From contig JANSYF010000032.1 of the NCBI GenBank assembly GCA_024742575.1, positions 1-40,307 on the forward strand: DNA of 40,307 nucleotides, written 5' to 3'. The notes beneath the pieces are model-generated. The model was given only the letters and a program-made list of their open reading frames with translations. It ran no database searches and was not told the origin of the DNA. Shown here in pieces: positions 7,227 to 15,911 of this stretch. The first letter of the stretch is position 1. Every line of letters begins with the position of its first letter. Source of the DNA: Paracoccaceae bacterium (GTDB taxonomy: Bacteria; Pseudomonadota; Alphaproteobacteria; Rhodobacterales; Rhodobacteraceae). Both the position numbers and the translations under genes were made by a program.

Positions 7227-8567
7227 ATGACACGGATCGCCTTTATCGGCGCAGGCTCGACAATTTTTATGAAGAACATCGTGGGCGATGTGCTTCACTT
7301 TCCGTCGCTTGAGGGCGCGACCTTTGCCCTGATGGACATCAATGAACAGCGTCTAGAGGAATCCGCTTTGGTTGCGCGCAAGCTGATTGCGGCCTCGGGG
7401 CGGTCTGCACAGGTTGAGACCACCACAGATCAACGCTGCGCGTTGGCGGGGGCGGATTTCGTCGTGACCGCATTCCAGATCGGCGGCTATGAGCCATCAA
7501 CCGTGATCGACTTTGACATCCCCAAGCAATACGGACTGCGCCAGACCATAGGCGATACCTTGGGCGTCGGTGGGATCATGCGCGGCTTGCGCACCGTTCC
7601 GCATCTATGGCGCGTGGCGGCGGATATGGCCGAGCTGTGCCCGAACGCCACCCTGTTGCAATACGTCAACCCAATGGCGATCAACACTTGGGCGCTGGCG
7701 GAGCGCTATCCGCAGGTGAAGCAGGTGGGGTTGTGTCATTCGGTGCAGAACACGGTTGAAGAATTGGCCCATGATCTGGAATTGCCAAAGGAAGAAATCC
7801 GCTACCGCGTCGCTGGAGTGAACCACGTGGCGTTCTTTCTGGACCTAACACACAATGGCACATCGCTTTATCCCGCGTTGCGCGATGGCTATCGCAACAG
7901 CAGCCTGCCGAAACCGCCGCTGTTGATGCCGCGCTGTGCCAACAAGGTCCGCTACGAGGTGATGGCGCATATGGGCTATTTCTGCACCGAAAGCTCCGAA
8001 CATCTGGCGGAATACGTGCCCTGGTTCATCAAAGAGGGCCGCGAGGACCTGATCGAGGCGTTCAGCGTACCGCTGGACGAATACCCAAAGCGCTGCATCG
8101 AACAAATGGCGGATTGGGCAGATCAGGCGAAGGCCTATCGCACCGCAGATCAGATCGAATTCAAAAAGAGCCACGAATTCGCGGCTGAGATTATGAATGC
8201 CATGGTCACCAACCAACCCTATACGATCTACGGCAACCTGCCGAACCGCGGGCAGGCACCGCAACTGCCCAGCGGGGCGGCGGTCGAGGTGCCTTGTTTG
8301 GTGGACGCAAACGGCGTCCAACCCACGGTGGTCGACGACATCCCGCCGCAACTGGTGGCGCTGATGCGCACGCAGATCAACGTACAGGAACTTGTCGTGC
8401 GCGCGTTGGTTGATGAAGACATCGAACATGTCTACCACGCCGCCATGATGGACCCGCACACCGCTGCCGAATTGGACCTGTGCCAGATCCGCAGCCTTGT
8501 GAGCGATCTGCTGGCCGCGCATGGCGACATGCTGCCCGAATTTGCCCGATTGAAGAAAGCCGCCTGA
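7227..8567 (+). CDS. GH4 glycosidase, alpha-galactosidase (MelA) type
   Basis: A 446-residue NAD+- and divalent-metal-dependent glycosidase of family GH4, cytoplasmic. The N-terminal Rossmann segment is FIGAGSTIFMKNIVGD (6-21). The metal/active-site motif is C170-H171-S172-V173, followed by GVNH ending at H200; VNPM is at 147-150. Among GH4 enzymes the CHSV form is typical of MelA-like alpha-galactosidases, whereas alpha-glucosidases usually carry CHG and phospho-glycosidases CN/CD forms. The context (dgoK, dgoA, GH42) also supports galactosides. It would hydrolyse an imported alpha-galactoside such as a melibiose-like or galactosyl-glycerol compound; the exact substrate is open. It abuts the SDR gene with no gap. 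Confidence 0.85.
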   Translation: MTRIAFIGAGSTIFMKNIVGDVLHFPSLEGATFALMDINEQRLEESALVARKLIAASGRSAQVETTTDQRCALAGADFVVTAFQIGGYEPSTVIDFDIPKQYGLRQTIGDTLGVGGIMRGLRTVPHLWRVAADMAELCPNATLLQYVNPMAINTWALAERYPQVKQVGLCHSVQNTVEELAHDLELPKEEIRYRVAGVNHVAFFLDLTHNGTSLYPALRDGYRNSSLPKPPLLMPRCANKVRYEVMAHMGYFCTESSEHLAEYVPWFIKEGREDLIEAFSVPLDEYPKRCIEQMADWADQAKAYRTADQIEFKKSHEFAAEIMNAMVTNQPYTIYGNLPNRGQAPQLPSGAAVEVPCLVDANGVQPTVVDDIPPQLVALMRTQINVQELVVRALVDEDIEHVYHAAMMDPHTAAELDLCQIRSLVSDLLAAHGDMLPEFARLKKAA

Positions 8568-9341
8568 ATGACCTCTTTCGCGACATTTCACGACCTCAAG
8601 GATGCGTCCATCTTCATCACCGGAGGCGGTTCGGGCATTGGCGCGGCGCTGACGGACGGGTTTCTGGGGCAGGGGGCCAAGGTCGCCTTTGTCGGACGCA
8701 CTGACGCGTCGGGTTTTGTGACTGCGATGGAAGCCAAGCACGGCACAGCGCCGCTTTTTATCCAATGTGACATCACCGATACCACTGCGTTGCAAGTCGC
8801 CATCTCGCAATCGGCTAAGGCGCATGGGCCGATCACTGTGCTTGTAAACAATGCAGCCAATGACAAGCGCCATGCCGCGCTGGACGTAGACCCTGAGTTT
8901 TGGAATTGGTCCACTTCGATCAACCTCGACGCCTATTTCTTCGCCTGTCAGGCGGTGATCCCCGGCATGAAGCAAGCGGGCGGTGGCGCGATCATCAACT
9001 TCAGCTCTATCAGCTACATGATGGGGAATGCGGGCTATGTGGCCTATACCACGGCAAACGCAGGGATCACTGGCATGACCCGCTGCCTTGCGCGCGAATT
9101 CGGCCCCGACAATATTCGTCTGAACGCATTGGCACCCGGGTGGGTGCTGACAACGAAACAGAAAGACCTGTGGGCTGACCCCGCATCGCTTGCTGCCCAT
9201 CTCGAAAAGCAATGTCTTAAAGAACATCTTGTCGAGCAGGACGTGGTGGATGCCACGTTGTTTCTGGCATCGAACACCAGCCGCATGATGACGGGCCAGA
9301 CGCTGGCCGTGGATGGCGGCGTGGTCACGGTGGCGGCATGA
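8568..9341 (+). CDS. SDR-family sugar 1-dehydrogenase-like protein with Asn at catalytic Lys position
   Basis: A 257-residue short-chain dehydrogenase/reductase. The cofactor motif is TGGGSGIG (18-25), NNAA is at 94-97, N119, S147 and Y160 fit the classical tetrad. At Tyr+4, where Lys is expected, codon 9057-9059 is AAC, giving N164 (YTTANAGITGMTR). The closest family I recognise is the xylose/galactose 1-dehydrogenase group (for example Caulobacter XylB), which has YxTAKAGI at this place. Position in the operon fits galactose 1-dehydrogenase, making galactonolactone for the SMP-30 lactonase. If Asn is real, activity may be altered or this may be a variant subgroup. ATG 8568 directly follows the GH4 stop, and its stop overlaps dgoK by 4 bases. 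Confidence 0.82.
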   Translation: MTSFATFHDLKDASIFITGGGSGIGAALTDGFLGQGAKVAFVGRTDASGFVTAMEAKHGTAPLFIQCDITDTTALQVAISQSAKAHGPITVLVNNAANDKRHAALDVDPEFWNWSTSINLDAYFFACQAVIPGMKQAGGGAIINFSSISYMMGNAGYVAYTTANAGITGMTRCLAREFGPDNIRLNALAPGWVLTTKQKDLWADPASLAAHLEKQCLKEHLVEQDVVDATLFLASNTSRMMTGQTLAVDGGVVTVAA

Positions 9342-10240
9342 TGGATTGGCTTGCAGTTGATTGGGGCACCTCCCACCTGCGCGTCTGGGCGATGGCACAA
9401 AACGGAACGGTGCAGACCCGTAGGACGAATGATTGTGGCATGGGCACACTCACGCGAGACGGGTTCGAACCTGCGTTGCTGGAACTGGCCGGAGACCTGC
9501 TTGGCACAGGTAAAACCCCGGTCGTTGTTTGCGGCATGGCCGGATCGCGCCAAGGATGGGCTGAGGCGAAATACGTGGCCACGCCCTGCACCCCGCCGGG
9601 GATCAACCGCGCAACCCATGTGCAGACGGGCGACCCGCGCCTATCCGTGCATATCCTACCGGGCGTTAAGCAGACCAACCCGGCAGACGTGATGCGTGGG
9701 GAGGAAACGCAAATCGCGGGTTTCCTTGCTTTGAACCCGAAATTTGATGGCGTGATTTGCCTTCCGGGCACCCATACCAAATGGGTCCATATCAGCGCGG
9801 CAGAGATCGTCAGCTTCCGAACCTTCATGACGGGCGAGATGTTTGCGCTTTTGTCGCAGCGGTCTGTCCTTCGTCACACCGTAGAAGGAGATGGATGGGA
9901 TGCCGCAACCTTTGCCGATGCAGTCTCCAGCGGCATGTCCAATCCCGCAGAGCTTGCCGCACGGCTTTTCTCCATACGTGCCGAAGGGTTGTTGAGCGAT
10001 CTTCATGCGGATTATGCGCGTGCCCGCCTCTCTGGTCTGCTCATTGGTGCTGAACTCGCCGCCGCAAGACCCTATTGGCTGGGCCAGCATGTGGCACTGA
10101 TTGGCGACGACAAGCTGTGCAAGGCCTACGCAGATGCACTGGGCGCCCAAGGGCTCCCTGTTGAACGCACCGATGCGGAACGTATGACATTGGAAGGCTT
10201 GAAAGCCGCCTATGCGGGCCTGAAGGAGACCACGCAATGA
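9338..10240 (+). CDS. dgoK: 2-dehydro-3-deoxygalactonokinase
   Basis: A 300-residue kinase that phosphorylates 2-keto-3-deoxygalactonate to its 6-phosphate using ATP, a step of the De Ley-Doudoroff galactose pathway. Visible family motifs are the N-terminal VDWGTSHLRVW phosphate loop (7-17), VVCGMAGSRQGW near residue 65-75, GEETQIAG near 120-130, and LPGTHTKWV near 143-151. The length is normal for DgoK. Start: ATG 9338 overlaps the SDR stop; ATG 9341, one codon later, is equally possible. It is immediately followed by its pathway partner dgoA with a 4-base overlap. Confidence 0.93.
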   Translation: MMDWLAVDWGTSHLRVWAMAQNGTVQTRRTNDCGMGTLTRDGFEPALLELAGDLLGTGKTPVVVCGMAGSRQGWAEAKYVATPCTPPGINRATHVQTGDPRLSVHILPGVKQTNPADVMRGEETQIAGFLALNPKFDGVICLPGTHTKWVHISAAEIVSFRTFMTGEMFALLSQRSVLRHTVEGDGWDAATFADAVSSGMSNPAELAARLFSIRAEGLLSDLHADYARARLSGLLIGAELAAARPYWLGQHVALIGDDKLCKAYADALGAQGLPVERTDAERMTLEGLKAAYAGLKETTQ

Positions 10241-10842
10241 CCCGCAAGATCATCGCCATCCTGCGCGGGATCACCCCGGCTGAGGCCGTGCCGATCACCG
10301 AGGCGTTGATCGACGCGGGTATCACCTCAATCGAGGTGCCGCTCAATTCACCCGATCCGTTCACGTCAATCAAACAGATGGTGGATGCCTTCGGACAGAC
10401 CGCTCTCATTGGCGCAGGCACGGTTCTGAACCCGGACGACGTGCAGCGCCTGCACCAGATCGGTGCGGGGATGGTGGTATCGCCGGACTGCAATCCGCGC
10501 GTGATCGTAGCGACCAAGCAATTGGGCATGCAAAGCTTTCCCGGTGTGATGACCCCCACAGAATGCTTTACCGCGCTGCGCAATGGGGCGGACGGGCTGA
10601 AACTCTTTCCCGGCTCATTGATCGGCCCGGATGGCCTCAAGGCGATCAAGGCGGTTCTGCCAGACGGCACGCAAACCTATGCCGTGGGTGGGGCGAGTGC
10701 CGCCAATTTCGCTGATTGGTTCGCGGCGGGTGTCGATGGGTTCGGGATCGGATCAGCGCTTTACAAACCGGGGGCATCGGTGGACGACATCAAGGCACGC
10801 GCGAAAGACATCGTCGCGGCCTATGATGCGGGAAAACCCTGA
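10237..10842 (+). CDS. dgoA: 2-dehydro-3-deoxy-6-phosphogalactonate aldolase
   Basis: A 201-residue class I aldolase of the KDPG/KDPGal family. It cleaves 2-keto-3-deoxy-6-phosphogalactonate to pyruvate and glyceraldehyde-3-phosphate. ILRGI (8-12), E33 in IEVPLNSP, GAGTV (59-63) and the Schiff-base lysine K122 in DGLKLFPGS are present; PLNSP rather than the KDPG-type TLRTP favours the galactonate branch. GVMTPTE (103-109) is also typical. It overlaps both neighbours by a few bases, a sign of translational coupling. A product of this reaction feeds glycolysis at the level of gap, which is by chance also in this window. Confidence 0.93.
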   Translation: MTRKIIAILRGITPAEAVPITEALIDAGITSIEVPLNSPDPFTSIKQMVDAFGQTALIGAGTVLNPDDVQRLHQIGAGMVVSPDCNPRVIVATKQLGMQSFPGVMTPTECFTALRNGADGLKLFPGSLIGPDGLKAIKAVLPDGTQTYAVGGASAANFADWFAAGVDGFGIGSALYKPGASVDDIKARAKDIVAAYDAGKP

Positions 10843-11687
10843 TGGCCAATATCTTCAGTTCAACAATCTGCACCCTTGGCGAGGGGCCACTTTGGCACCC
10901 AGAAGAACAGGTGCTTTACTGGTTCGACATCATTGGCAAACGGCTATACCGCCGCGACGGGTCGGATGAACAAAGTTGGGATTTTGACGAACATGTCTCG
11001 GCCGCCGGGTGGGTCGACGAAGGCGTTCTGCTGATTGCCAGCGAAACATCGTTGTCGGTATTCGACACGCAGACCGGAGAAAGCACTTATCTCCATCCGC
11101 TCGAATCCGACAATCCGGTTACGCGGTCAAACGATGGCCGCGCTGATCCGTGGGGTGGGTTCTGGATCGGAACAATGGGCAAGAACGCGGAACCGGGCGC
11201 GGGCGCGATCTATCGCTACTATGACGGCACCCTGACCAAGCTTTTCGACAAGATCACCATCTCTAACGCGATCTGTTTCGCGCCGGACCGCAGCCACGCG
11301 TTTTACACCGACACGCGCAAACGTAAGATCCTGAAGGTGGCGCTGGACGACGACGGTTACCCGGATGGCAAACCGATGCTGTTCACCGATCTGACCGACG
11401 AAGGCTTGAACCCAGATGGCGCTGTGGTCGATGCGGATGGCAATCTCTGGGTCGCGCAATGGGGCGCGTCACGGGTCGCGTGTTACGGCCCCGATGGCGT
11501 GTTGATCCGCGCGATAGCGGTTCCTGCATCGCAGACCAGTTGCCCTGCCTTCGGTGGGGCGGATCTGAGCACCCTCTACATCACCAGCGCCGCCGATGGG
11601 TTAAACCCGGCCAGCGACAGTGACGGAATGACATTCGCCGTCCCCTCAGGCACCAAAGGCCAGAAAGAACACCAAGTCATCCTATGA
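10842..11687 (+). CDS. SMP-30/gluconolactonase-family sugar lactonase
   Basis: A 281-residue six-bladed beta-propeller hydrolase of the SMP-30/LRE family. The metal-binding residues are recognisable: the Glu in LGEGPLWHP near residue 10-18, the Asn in SNAICFAPD near 141, and the Asp in LNPDGAVVDADGNLWVAQWG near 190-208. RSNDGRADPWGGFWIGTMG (90-108) is a family hallmark. In this operon it most likely opens galactono-1,4-lactone to galactonate, between the SDR dehydrogenase and the dgo enzymes. The substrate is inferred from context. It starts on the last base of the dgoA stop and overlaps GH42 by 4 bases. Confidence 0.88.
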   Translation: MANIFSSTICTLGEGPLWHPEEQVLYWFDIIGKRLYRRDGSDEQSWDFDEHVSAAGWVDEGVLLIASETSLSVFDTQTGESTYLHPLESDNPVTRSNDGRADPWGGFWIGTMGKNAEPGAGAIYRYYDGTLTKLFDKITISNAICFAPDRSHAFYTDTRKRKILKVALDDDGYPDGKPMLFTDLTDEGLNPDGAVVDADGNLWVAQWGASRVACYGPDGVLIRAIAVPASQTSCPAFGGADLSTLYITSAADGLNPASDSDGMTFAVPSGTKGQKEHQVIL

Positions 11688-13606
11688 AACGTACGCTTGG
11701 CACCTGCTACTATCCTGAACACTGGCCGCGCGCGATCTGGGAAGAAGACGCGGCCCGCATGGCCGCGCTTGGCCTGACATGGGTCCGCATCGGCGAATTC
11801 GCATGGTCCCGGATCGAACCTGCGTCGGGCGATTTCCGCTGGGAGTGGCTGGACGAAGCGATCGAAGTTCTGGGCGCGGCAGGCCTCAAGGTTGTGCTGG
11901 GCACGCCCACAGCTACGCCACCGCGCTGGGTTTGCGACAAGCATCCTGACATGTTCGCGGTCGATGCGCAGGGCAAACCGCGCGGGTTTGGATCGCGCCG
12001 CCACTACTGCTTCAGCCACGAAGGCTATCTTGACGAATGCCGCCGCATCGTCACCGAGGTGGCCAAGCGCTATGGCCAGAACCCGCATGTCGCCGCATGG
12101 CAGACCGACAATGAATATGGTTGTCACGACACGATCCTGTCCTATTCGGATGCTGCCCATCAGGCGTTCCGGGGCTGGCTGCGCACGCGATATCCGGGGA
12201 AAGGCAATGACGGCGACATAGACGAGCTGAATGCCGCGTGGGGCAATGTGTTCTGGTCGATGGAGTATGACGAATTTGATCAGATCGACCTTCCCAACCT
12301 GACCGTGACCGAACCGAACCCGGCGCATGTTCAGGCGTTCCGCAGGTTCGCTTCCGAACAGGTGGTGCGCTTCAACCGGGCGCAGGTCGACATCATCCGC
12401 AAGTATTCCGATGCGCCGATTTCGCACAATTACATGGGCAGGATCACCGATTTCGACCATTTTGCAGTGGGCGAAGACCTCGAGATCGCGACATGGGACA
12501 GCTATCCGCTGGGCTTTCTCGAAGACCGCGTTGGTGCAACGGCAGAGGAACAGCGCCACTACGCCCGCCAAGGCGATCCCGACTTTCAGGCGTTCCACCA
12601 TGACCTCTATCGCGCCGTGGGCAAGGGCCGATGGTGGGTCATGGAACAACAGCCTGGCCCGGTGAACTGGGCGCCCTACAACCCGGCACCTCTGCCGGGC
12701 ATGGTGCGTCTTTGGACGTGGGAGGCGTTTGCCCATGGCGCCGAAGCGGTCTGCTACTTCCGCTGGCGGCAGGCGCCATTCGCGCAGGAACAACTGCACG
12801 CGGGCCTCTTGCGTCCCGACAGCGTGATCGCGCCGGGCTATGTTGAAGCCGAGCAGGTGGCACAGGAATTGGCCGATGCGCCTGACGTGTCTATTGCACA
12901 AACGCCCGTCGCGCTGATCTTCGACTACGACGCAGCCTGGGCGTGGGAGGTGCAGCCACAGGGGCAGGGCATGGACTATTTCGGTCTGGTCTTTGACCTC
13001 TACCGTGCGTTCAGGCGGGTGGGGGTGACGGTGGATATCCTGCCGCCGACGCAACGAGATTTCGGTGGGTATCGCGTGGTTGCCGCACCCGGGATGATGA
13101 CCATGCCGGACGATCTCAAGACCGCATTGGCACAAAGCGATGCCGAGGTATTGATCGGCCCGCGCTCCGCCGCCCGCGATGGCGACTTTACGATCCCCGT
13201 ACCGCTTCCACCCGCATGGCCGGGGCTGGATGTCACCGTGTCACGACTGGAAACCCTGCGACCCGACATGCCCATCCCAATCAGCGGTGGAGGTCACGTT
13301 AAGAACTGGTTTGAACATCTTGAAGGCCAAGCAGAAAGTCTGTTTTTAACAGAAGCTGGAATGCCGGTCGCGATGCGCTCTGGATCCATCACCTATTGTG
13401 GTGGTTGGGGGGATGATGCGTTTTTTGACCGTTTGGTAAAAGATATCTGCGACCGTGCTCGCGTGGACACCACAGTCATGCCGATGGGGGTCCGTCTGCG
13501 CGATACCGGGGCTGAACGGTTCTGGTTCAACCATAACCCGCATGATGTTGAAATCGATGGCGAAATTCTTGGTCCTGCCGGTGTGATCCGGCAGGTGAAC
13601 GCCTAG
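11684..13606 (+). CDS. GH42 beta-galactosidase
   Basis: A 640-residue family GH42 glycoside hydrolase. The N-terminal MKRTLGTCYYPEHWP is typical of the family's TIM barrel. The acid/base is E144 in WQTDNEYG and the nucleophile E321 in WWVMEQQPGPVNWAPYN. After about residue 390 come the trimerisation-like domain and a small C-terminal beta domain. No signal peptide is seen, so it is cytoplasmic and acts on imported beta-galactosides or oligosaccharides. It is last in the galactoside operon. Its TAG overlaps the stop of the convergent glk gene in the 4 bases CTAG (13603-13606), with no terminator between them. Confidence 0.93.
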   Translation: MKRTLGTCYYPEHWPRAIWEEDAARMAALGLTWVRIGEFAWSRIEPASGDFRWEWLDEAIEVLGAAGLKVVLGTPTATPPRWVCDKHPDMFAVDAQGKPRGFGSRRHYCFSHEGYLDECRRIVTEVAKRYGQNPHVAAWQTDNEYGCHDTILSYSDAAHQAFRGWLRTRYPGKGNDGDIDELNAAWGNVFWSMEYDEFDQIDLPNLTVTEPNPAHVQAFRRFASEQVVRFNRAQVDIIRKYSDAPISHNYMGRITDFDHFAVGEDLEIATWDSYPLGFLEDRVGATAEEQRHYARQGDPDFQAFHHDLYRAVGKGRWWVMEQQPGPVNWAPYNPAPLPGMVRLWTWEAFAHGAEAVCYFRWRQAPFAQEQLHAGLLRPDSVIAPGYVEAEQVAQELADAPDVSIAQTPVALIFDYDAAWAWEVQPQGQGMDYFGLVFDLYRAFRRVGVTVDILPPTQRDFGGYRVVAAPGMMTMPDDLKTALAQSDAEVLIGPRSAARDGDFTIPVPLPPAWPGLDVTVSRLETLRPDMPIPISGGGHVKNWFEHLEGQAESLFLTEAGMPVAMRSGSITYCGGWGDDAFFDRLVKDICDRARVDTTVMPMGVRLRDTGAERFWFNHNPHDVEIDGEILGPAGVIRQVNA

Positions 13607-14571
13607 CCCATCAGTTCGGACAGGTGGGCTGCCGATCCGGTAAGGGCGGCGTAATCGTCATCGACCAGGTGCACTGGAAACTGCTCCATGAAGTCCGAGA
13701 AACGTCCTTTGTCGTGGAACGCCTCCTGAAAGCCCAGACGCAGCAAATGTGGCGCAAAGTGGCGTGCAACACCGCCGATCAGGTAGATACCGCCAAACGG
13801 CAAATGCACCAGCGCCAGATTGCCCGCTGCGCGGCCCAGCATGCGAATAAACACCCGTGCCGCGTCTTGCGCGATCTTGCTGGAACCGTCATTCACCGCT
13901 TGCATGATCCCGCCTGCGTCAAGTGGGGCCGTGATACCTGCCTCGTCGCAAAGCCATTCGTAGACCCGTTCAAATCCGCGCCCCGACAGTACGTCTTCGA
14001 AACCCGGTGTGCCGTGTTTGCGCGCGATCCAGTCCAAAAGCCGCAATTCGTCGTCGTTCTGCGCGGGCAGGGACACATGTCCAGCCTCGGACGGGGGCAC
14101 AAGCGTGCGATCCCCAAGACGGTACACGGCGGCTGCGTTCATACCAGTGCCTACACCGATCACCAAACGCGCCGCGTGATCCCCAGCGGTCTGGCCCGGT
14201 AGGATGGTTTGCAGCACATCGGGTGTCAGCAGGTCCAGTGCATGACCCTGTGCCTGCAGGTCGTTCAGCACCGCCACCGTGCCAGCGCCTGTGGCTTCGG
14301 CCACCGACGCGCGATCGACGGTCCAGCTAAGGTTCGTCAATTCGCCAACCCCGTCACGCACCGGCCCGGCCATCGCCACGCAGGCGGCATCCGGCACCAC
14401 GGTCTGATCCGCCATATAGGCCCGCAGCACCGACAGCAGATCGGGATGTTCGGCATTGCGAAAGCGTTTGATCGTGTCCGTTCGGACTTTAGCGCCGTCA
14501 GTAAGGGCGACACGGGTGTTCGTGCCACCAAGATCGGCGACCAATGCAGTCAGGGTCGTGGTGTTGGTCAT
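13603..14571 (-). CDS. glk: Glucokinase (Glk, non-ROK family)
   Basis: A 322-residue ATP-dependent glucokinase of the Pfam Glucokinase (E. coli Glk-like) family, cytoplasmic. The N-terminal phosphate motif is LVADLGGTNTRVAL (10-23). GPVRDG near residue 70, LNDLQAQG near 102-110, VIGVGTGMNAAAV near 138-150, EAGH near 163 and SGRGFERVYEW near 200 are all characteristic. It phosphorylates glucose freed by the beta-glucosidase next door and by AglA, feeding glucose-6-phosphate into central metabolism. It is last in the leftward lacI-bgl-glk operon, one base after the GH1 stop. The upstream ribosome binding site is weak (GGGACC), consistent with coupling. Confidence 0.93.
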   Translation of the reverse strand: MTNTTTLTALVADLGGTNTRVALTDGAKVRTDTIKRFRNAEHPDLLSVLRAYMADQTVVPDAACVAMAGPVRDGVGELTNLSWTVDRASVAEATGAGTVAVLNDLQAQGHALDLLTPDVLQTILPGQTAGDHAARLVIGVGTGMNAAAVYRLGDRTLVPPSEAGHVSLPAQNDDELRLLDWIARKHGTPGFEDVLSGRGFERVYEWLCDEAGITAPLDAGGIMQAVNDGSSKIAQDAARVFIRMLGRAAGNLALVHLPFGGIYLIGGVARHFAPHLLRLGFQEAFHDKGRFSDFMEQFPVHLVDDDYAALTGSAAHLSELMG

Positions 14572-14572
14572 G

Positions 14573-15901
14573 TCAGGTCCCGGTCAACGCGGATTTGAGC
14601 GCGTGATAGGAGGATTTGGGCGTGCGGTCCAGAGTTTCGAAATCCACATGCACCAGACCAAAGCGTTTCTCGTACCCCAACGCCCATTCGTAATTGTCCA
14701 TCAGCGACCAGATGAAATAGCCGTTCACTGGTGCGCCGTCGGCAATTGCACGCTGCACGGCGGCAACATGTTGGTTAAGGTAGTCGATACGTCCGGGGTC
14801 ATTCACCACACCGTTTTCGGTCACGTCCGGTGATGCCATTCCATTTTCGGTCACGTAAAGTGGCAGATCGCCGGTATAGTCGCGCGCGGTACGGGTGAGG
14901 AACTTGTAAAGGCCATCGGGGTAGATCTCCCAATCCATAAAAGTCTTGGGCAGCGGGCCTTCGACCTCGTGATGGCTGGGCCACGGACCATCATTCGGCG
15001 CAATGATCTTGCGGGTGTAATAGTTGATCCCGCACCAGTCGAGAGGGCTTTGGATAACAGCGAAATCGTCCTGCCAGCCCTTGGGCATATGCGGCTCCAG
15101 CCCCTCCATCACGTTCTCAGGATACTGGCCCTTGAACACACCCGACATGAAGAAGTGGTTGTAATAACCGTCATACAGCGCTGCCGCCTTCTGCGCGGCC
15201 TCGCTGTCATCGGCAGGGGTTGCCCATTCCATGTTGAACACACCACCAAGATTGCCCATGCCCAAACCGCGCATAGCCTGAATGGCTGTGCCATGCGCCT
15301 TAAGCACGTGGTGCATTGCGCCCGCCGTCGCACGGATGTCGCGCAGGCCGGGGGCGTGGTGGCCAAGGAAGTGCGACAGCCAGCCAACGCACCAAGGCTC
15401 GTTTATGGGGGCGACCGAATACATACGATCACCGATCCGGCCCATGATCACCTCGGCAAAATCGCCGAACCACTTGGGAAGGTCCGGATTGCGCCAGCCC
15501 CCCAGATCCGCCAGCGCCACGGGCAGTTCCCAATGGTAAAGCGTTGCGCAGGGTTTCAGTCCGCGCTCCAGCATCGCGTCGGTCAGGCGGTCGTAGAAAT
15601 CCAGACCTTCGGGGTTGGGCGCACCACGTCCCTCGGGCATCACCCGTGCCCAGCTTGTCGAAAAGCGGTAAGCATCGAACCCGGCAGCTTGGACGAGGTC
15701 CAAGTCCTCGGCAAAGCGATGGTAATGATCGCATGCGCGATCGCCATTTTCGGCGCGCACCACGTTTCCCGGCGTTGCCGCGAAGGTGTCCCAATGGGTC
15801 TTGCCTGCGCCGCCAAAGGCGTGACCTTCGATTTGGTAACTGGATGTGGCCGAGCCAAACAAGAAGTCGTCAGGAAAGTCCTGCCGTGTAAAGTTCAACA
15901 T
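14573..15901 (-). CDS. GH1 beta-glucosidase
   Basis: A 442-residue family GH1 enzyme, the normal length for bacterial beta-glucosidases. The acid/base is E168 in the INEPW motif and the nucleophile is E352 in YVTENGMA. The N-terminal FPDDFLFGSATSSYQIEG (9-26) and the C-terminal WSLMDNYEWALGYEKRFGL match the family. No signal peptide, so it acts on imported beta-glucosides such as cellobiose. ATG 15901 is preceded by GAAGGA on the reverse strand. Gene order lacI-bgl-glk, facing aglE, suggests that the alpha-glucoside importer may also bring beta-glucosides or that both are induced together. Confidence 0.94.
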   Translation of the reverse strand: MLNFTRQDFPDDFLFGSATSSYQIEGHAFGGAGKTHWDTFAATPGNVVRAENGDRACDHYHRFAEDLDLVQAAGFDAYRFSTSWARVMPEGRGAPNPEGLDFYDRLTDAMLERGLKPCATLYHWELPVALADLGGWRNPDLPKWFGDFAEVIMGRIGDRMYSVAPINEPWCVGWLSHFLGHHAPGLRDIRATAGAMHHVLKAHGTAIQAMRGLGMGNLGGVFNMEWATPADDSEAAQKAAALYDGYYNHFFMSGVFKGQYPENVMEGLEPHMPKGWQDDFAVIQSPLDWCGINYYTRKIIAPNDGPWPSHHEVEGPLPKTFMDWEIYPDGLYKFLTRTARDYTGDLPLYVTENGMASPDVTENGVVNDPGRIDYLNQHVAAVQRAIADGAPVNGYFIWSLMDNYEWALGYEKRFGLVHVDFETLDRTPKSSYHALKSALTGT

Positions 15902-15911
15902 GTTGAATCCT

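Noticed and set aside
7845-9449. 534-codon minus-strand open frame over the GH4 and SDR genes
   Set aside because: It is antisense to two clear genes with full motifs, rich in His, Arg and Cys, and shows no domain. It is a shadow.
11576-13135. 519-codon minus-strand open frame over the GH42 gene
   Set aside because: Antisense to GH42 with catalytic residues on the other strand; no domain and no binding site.
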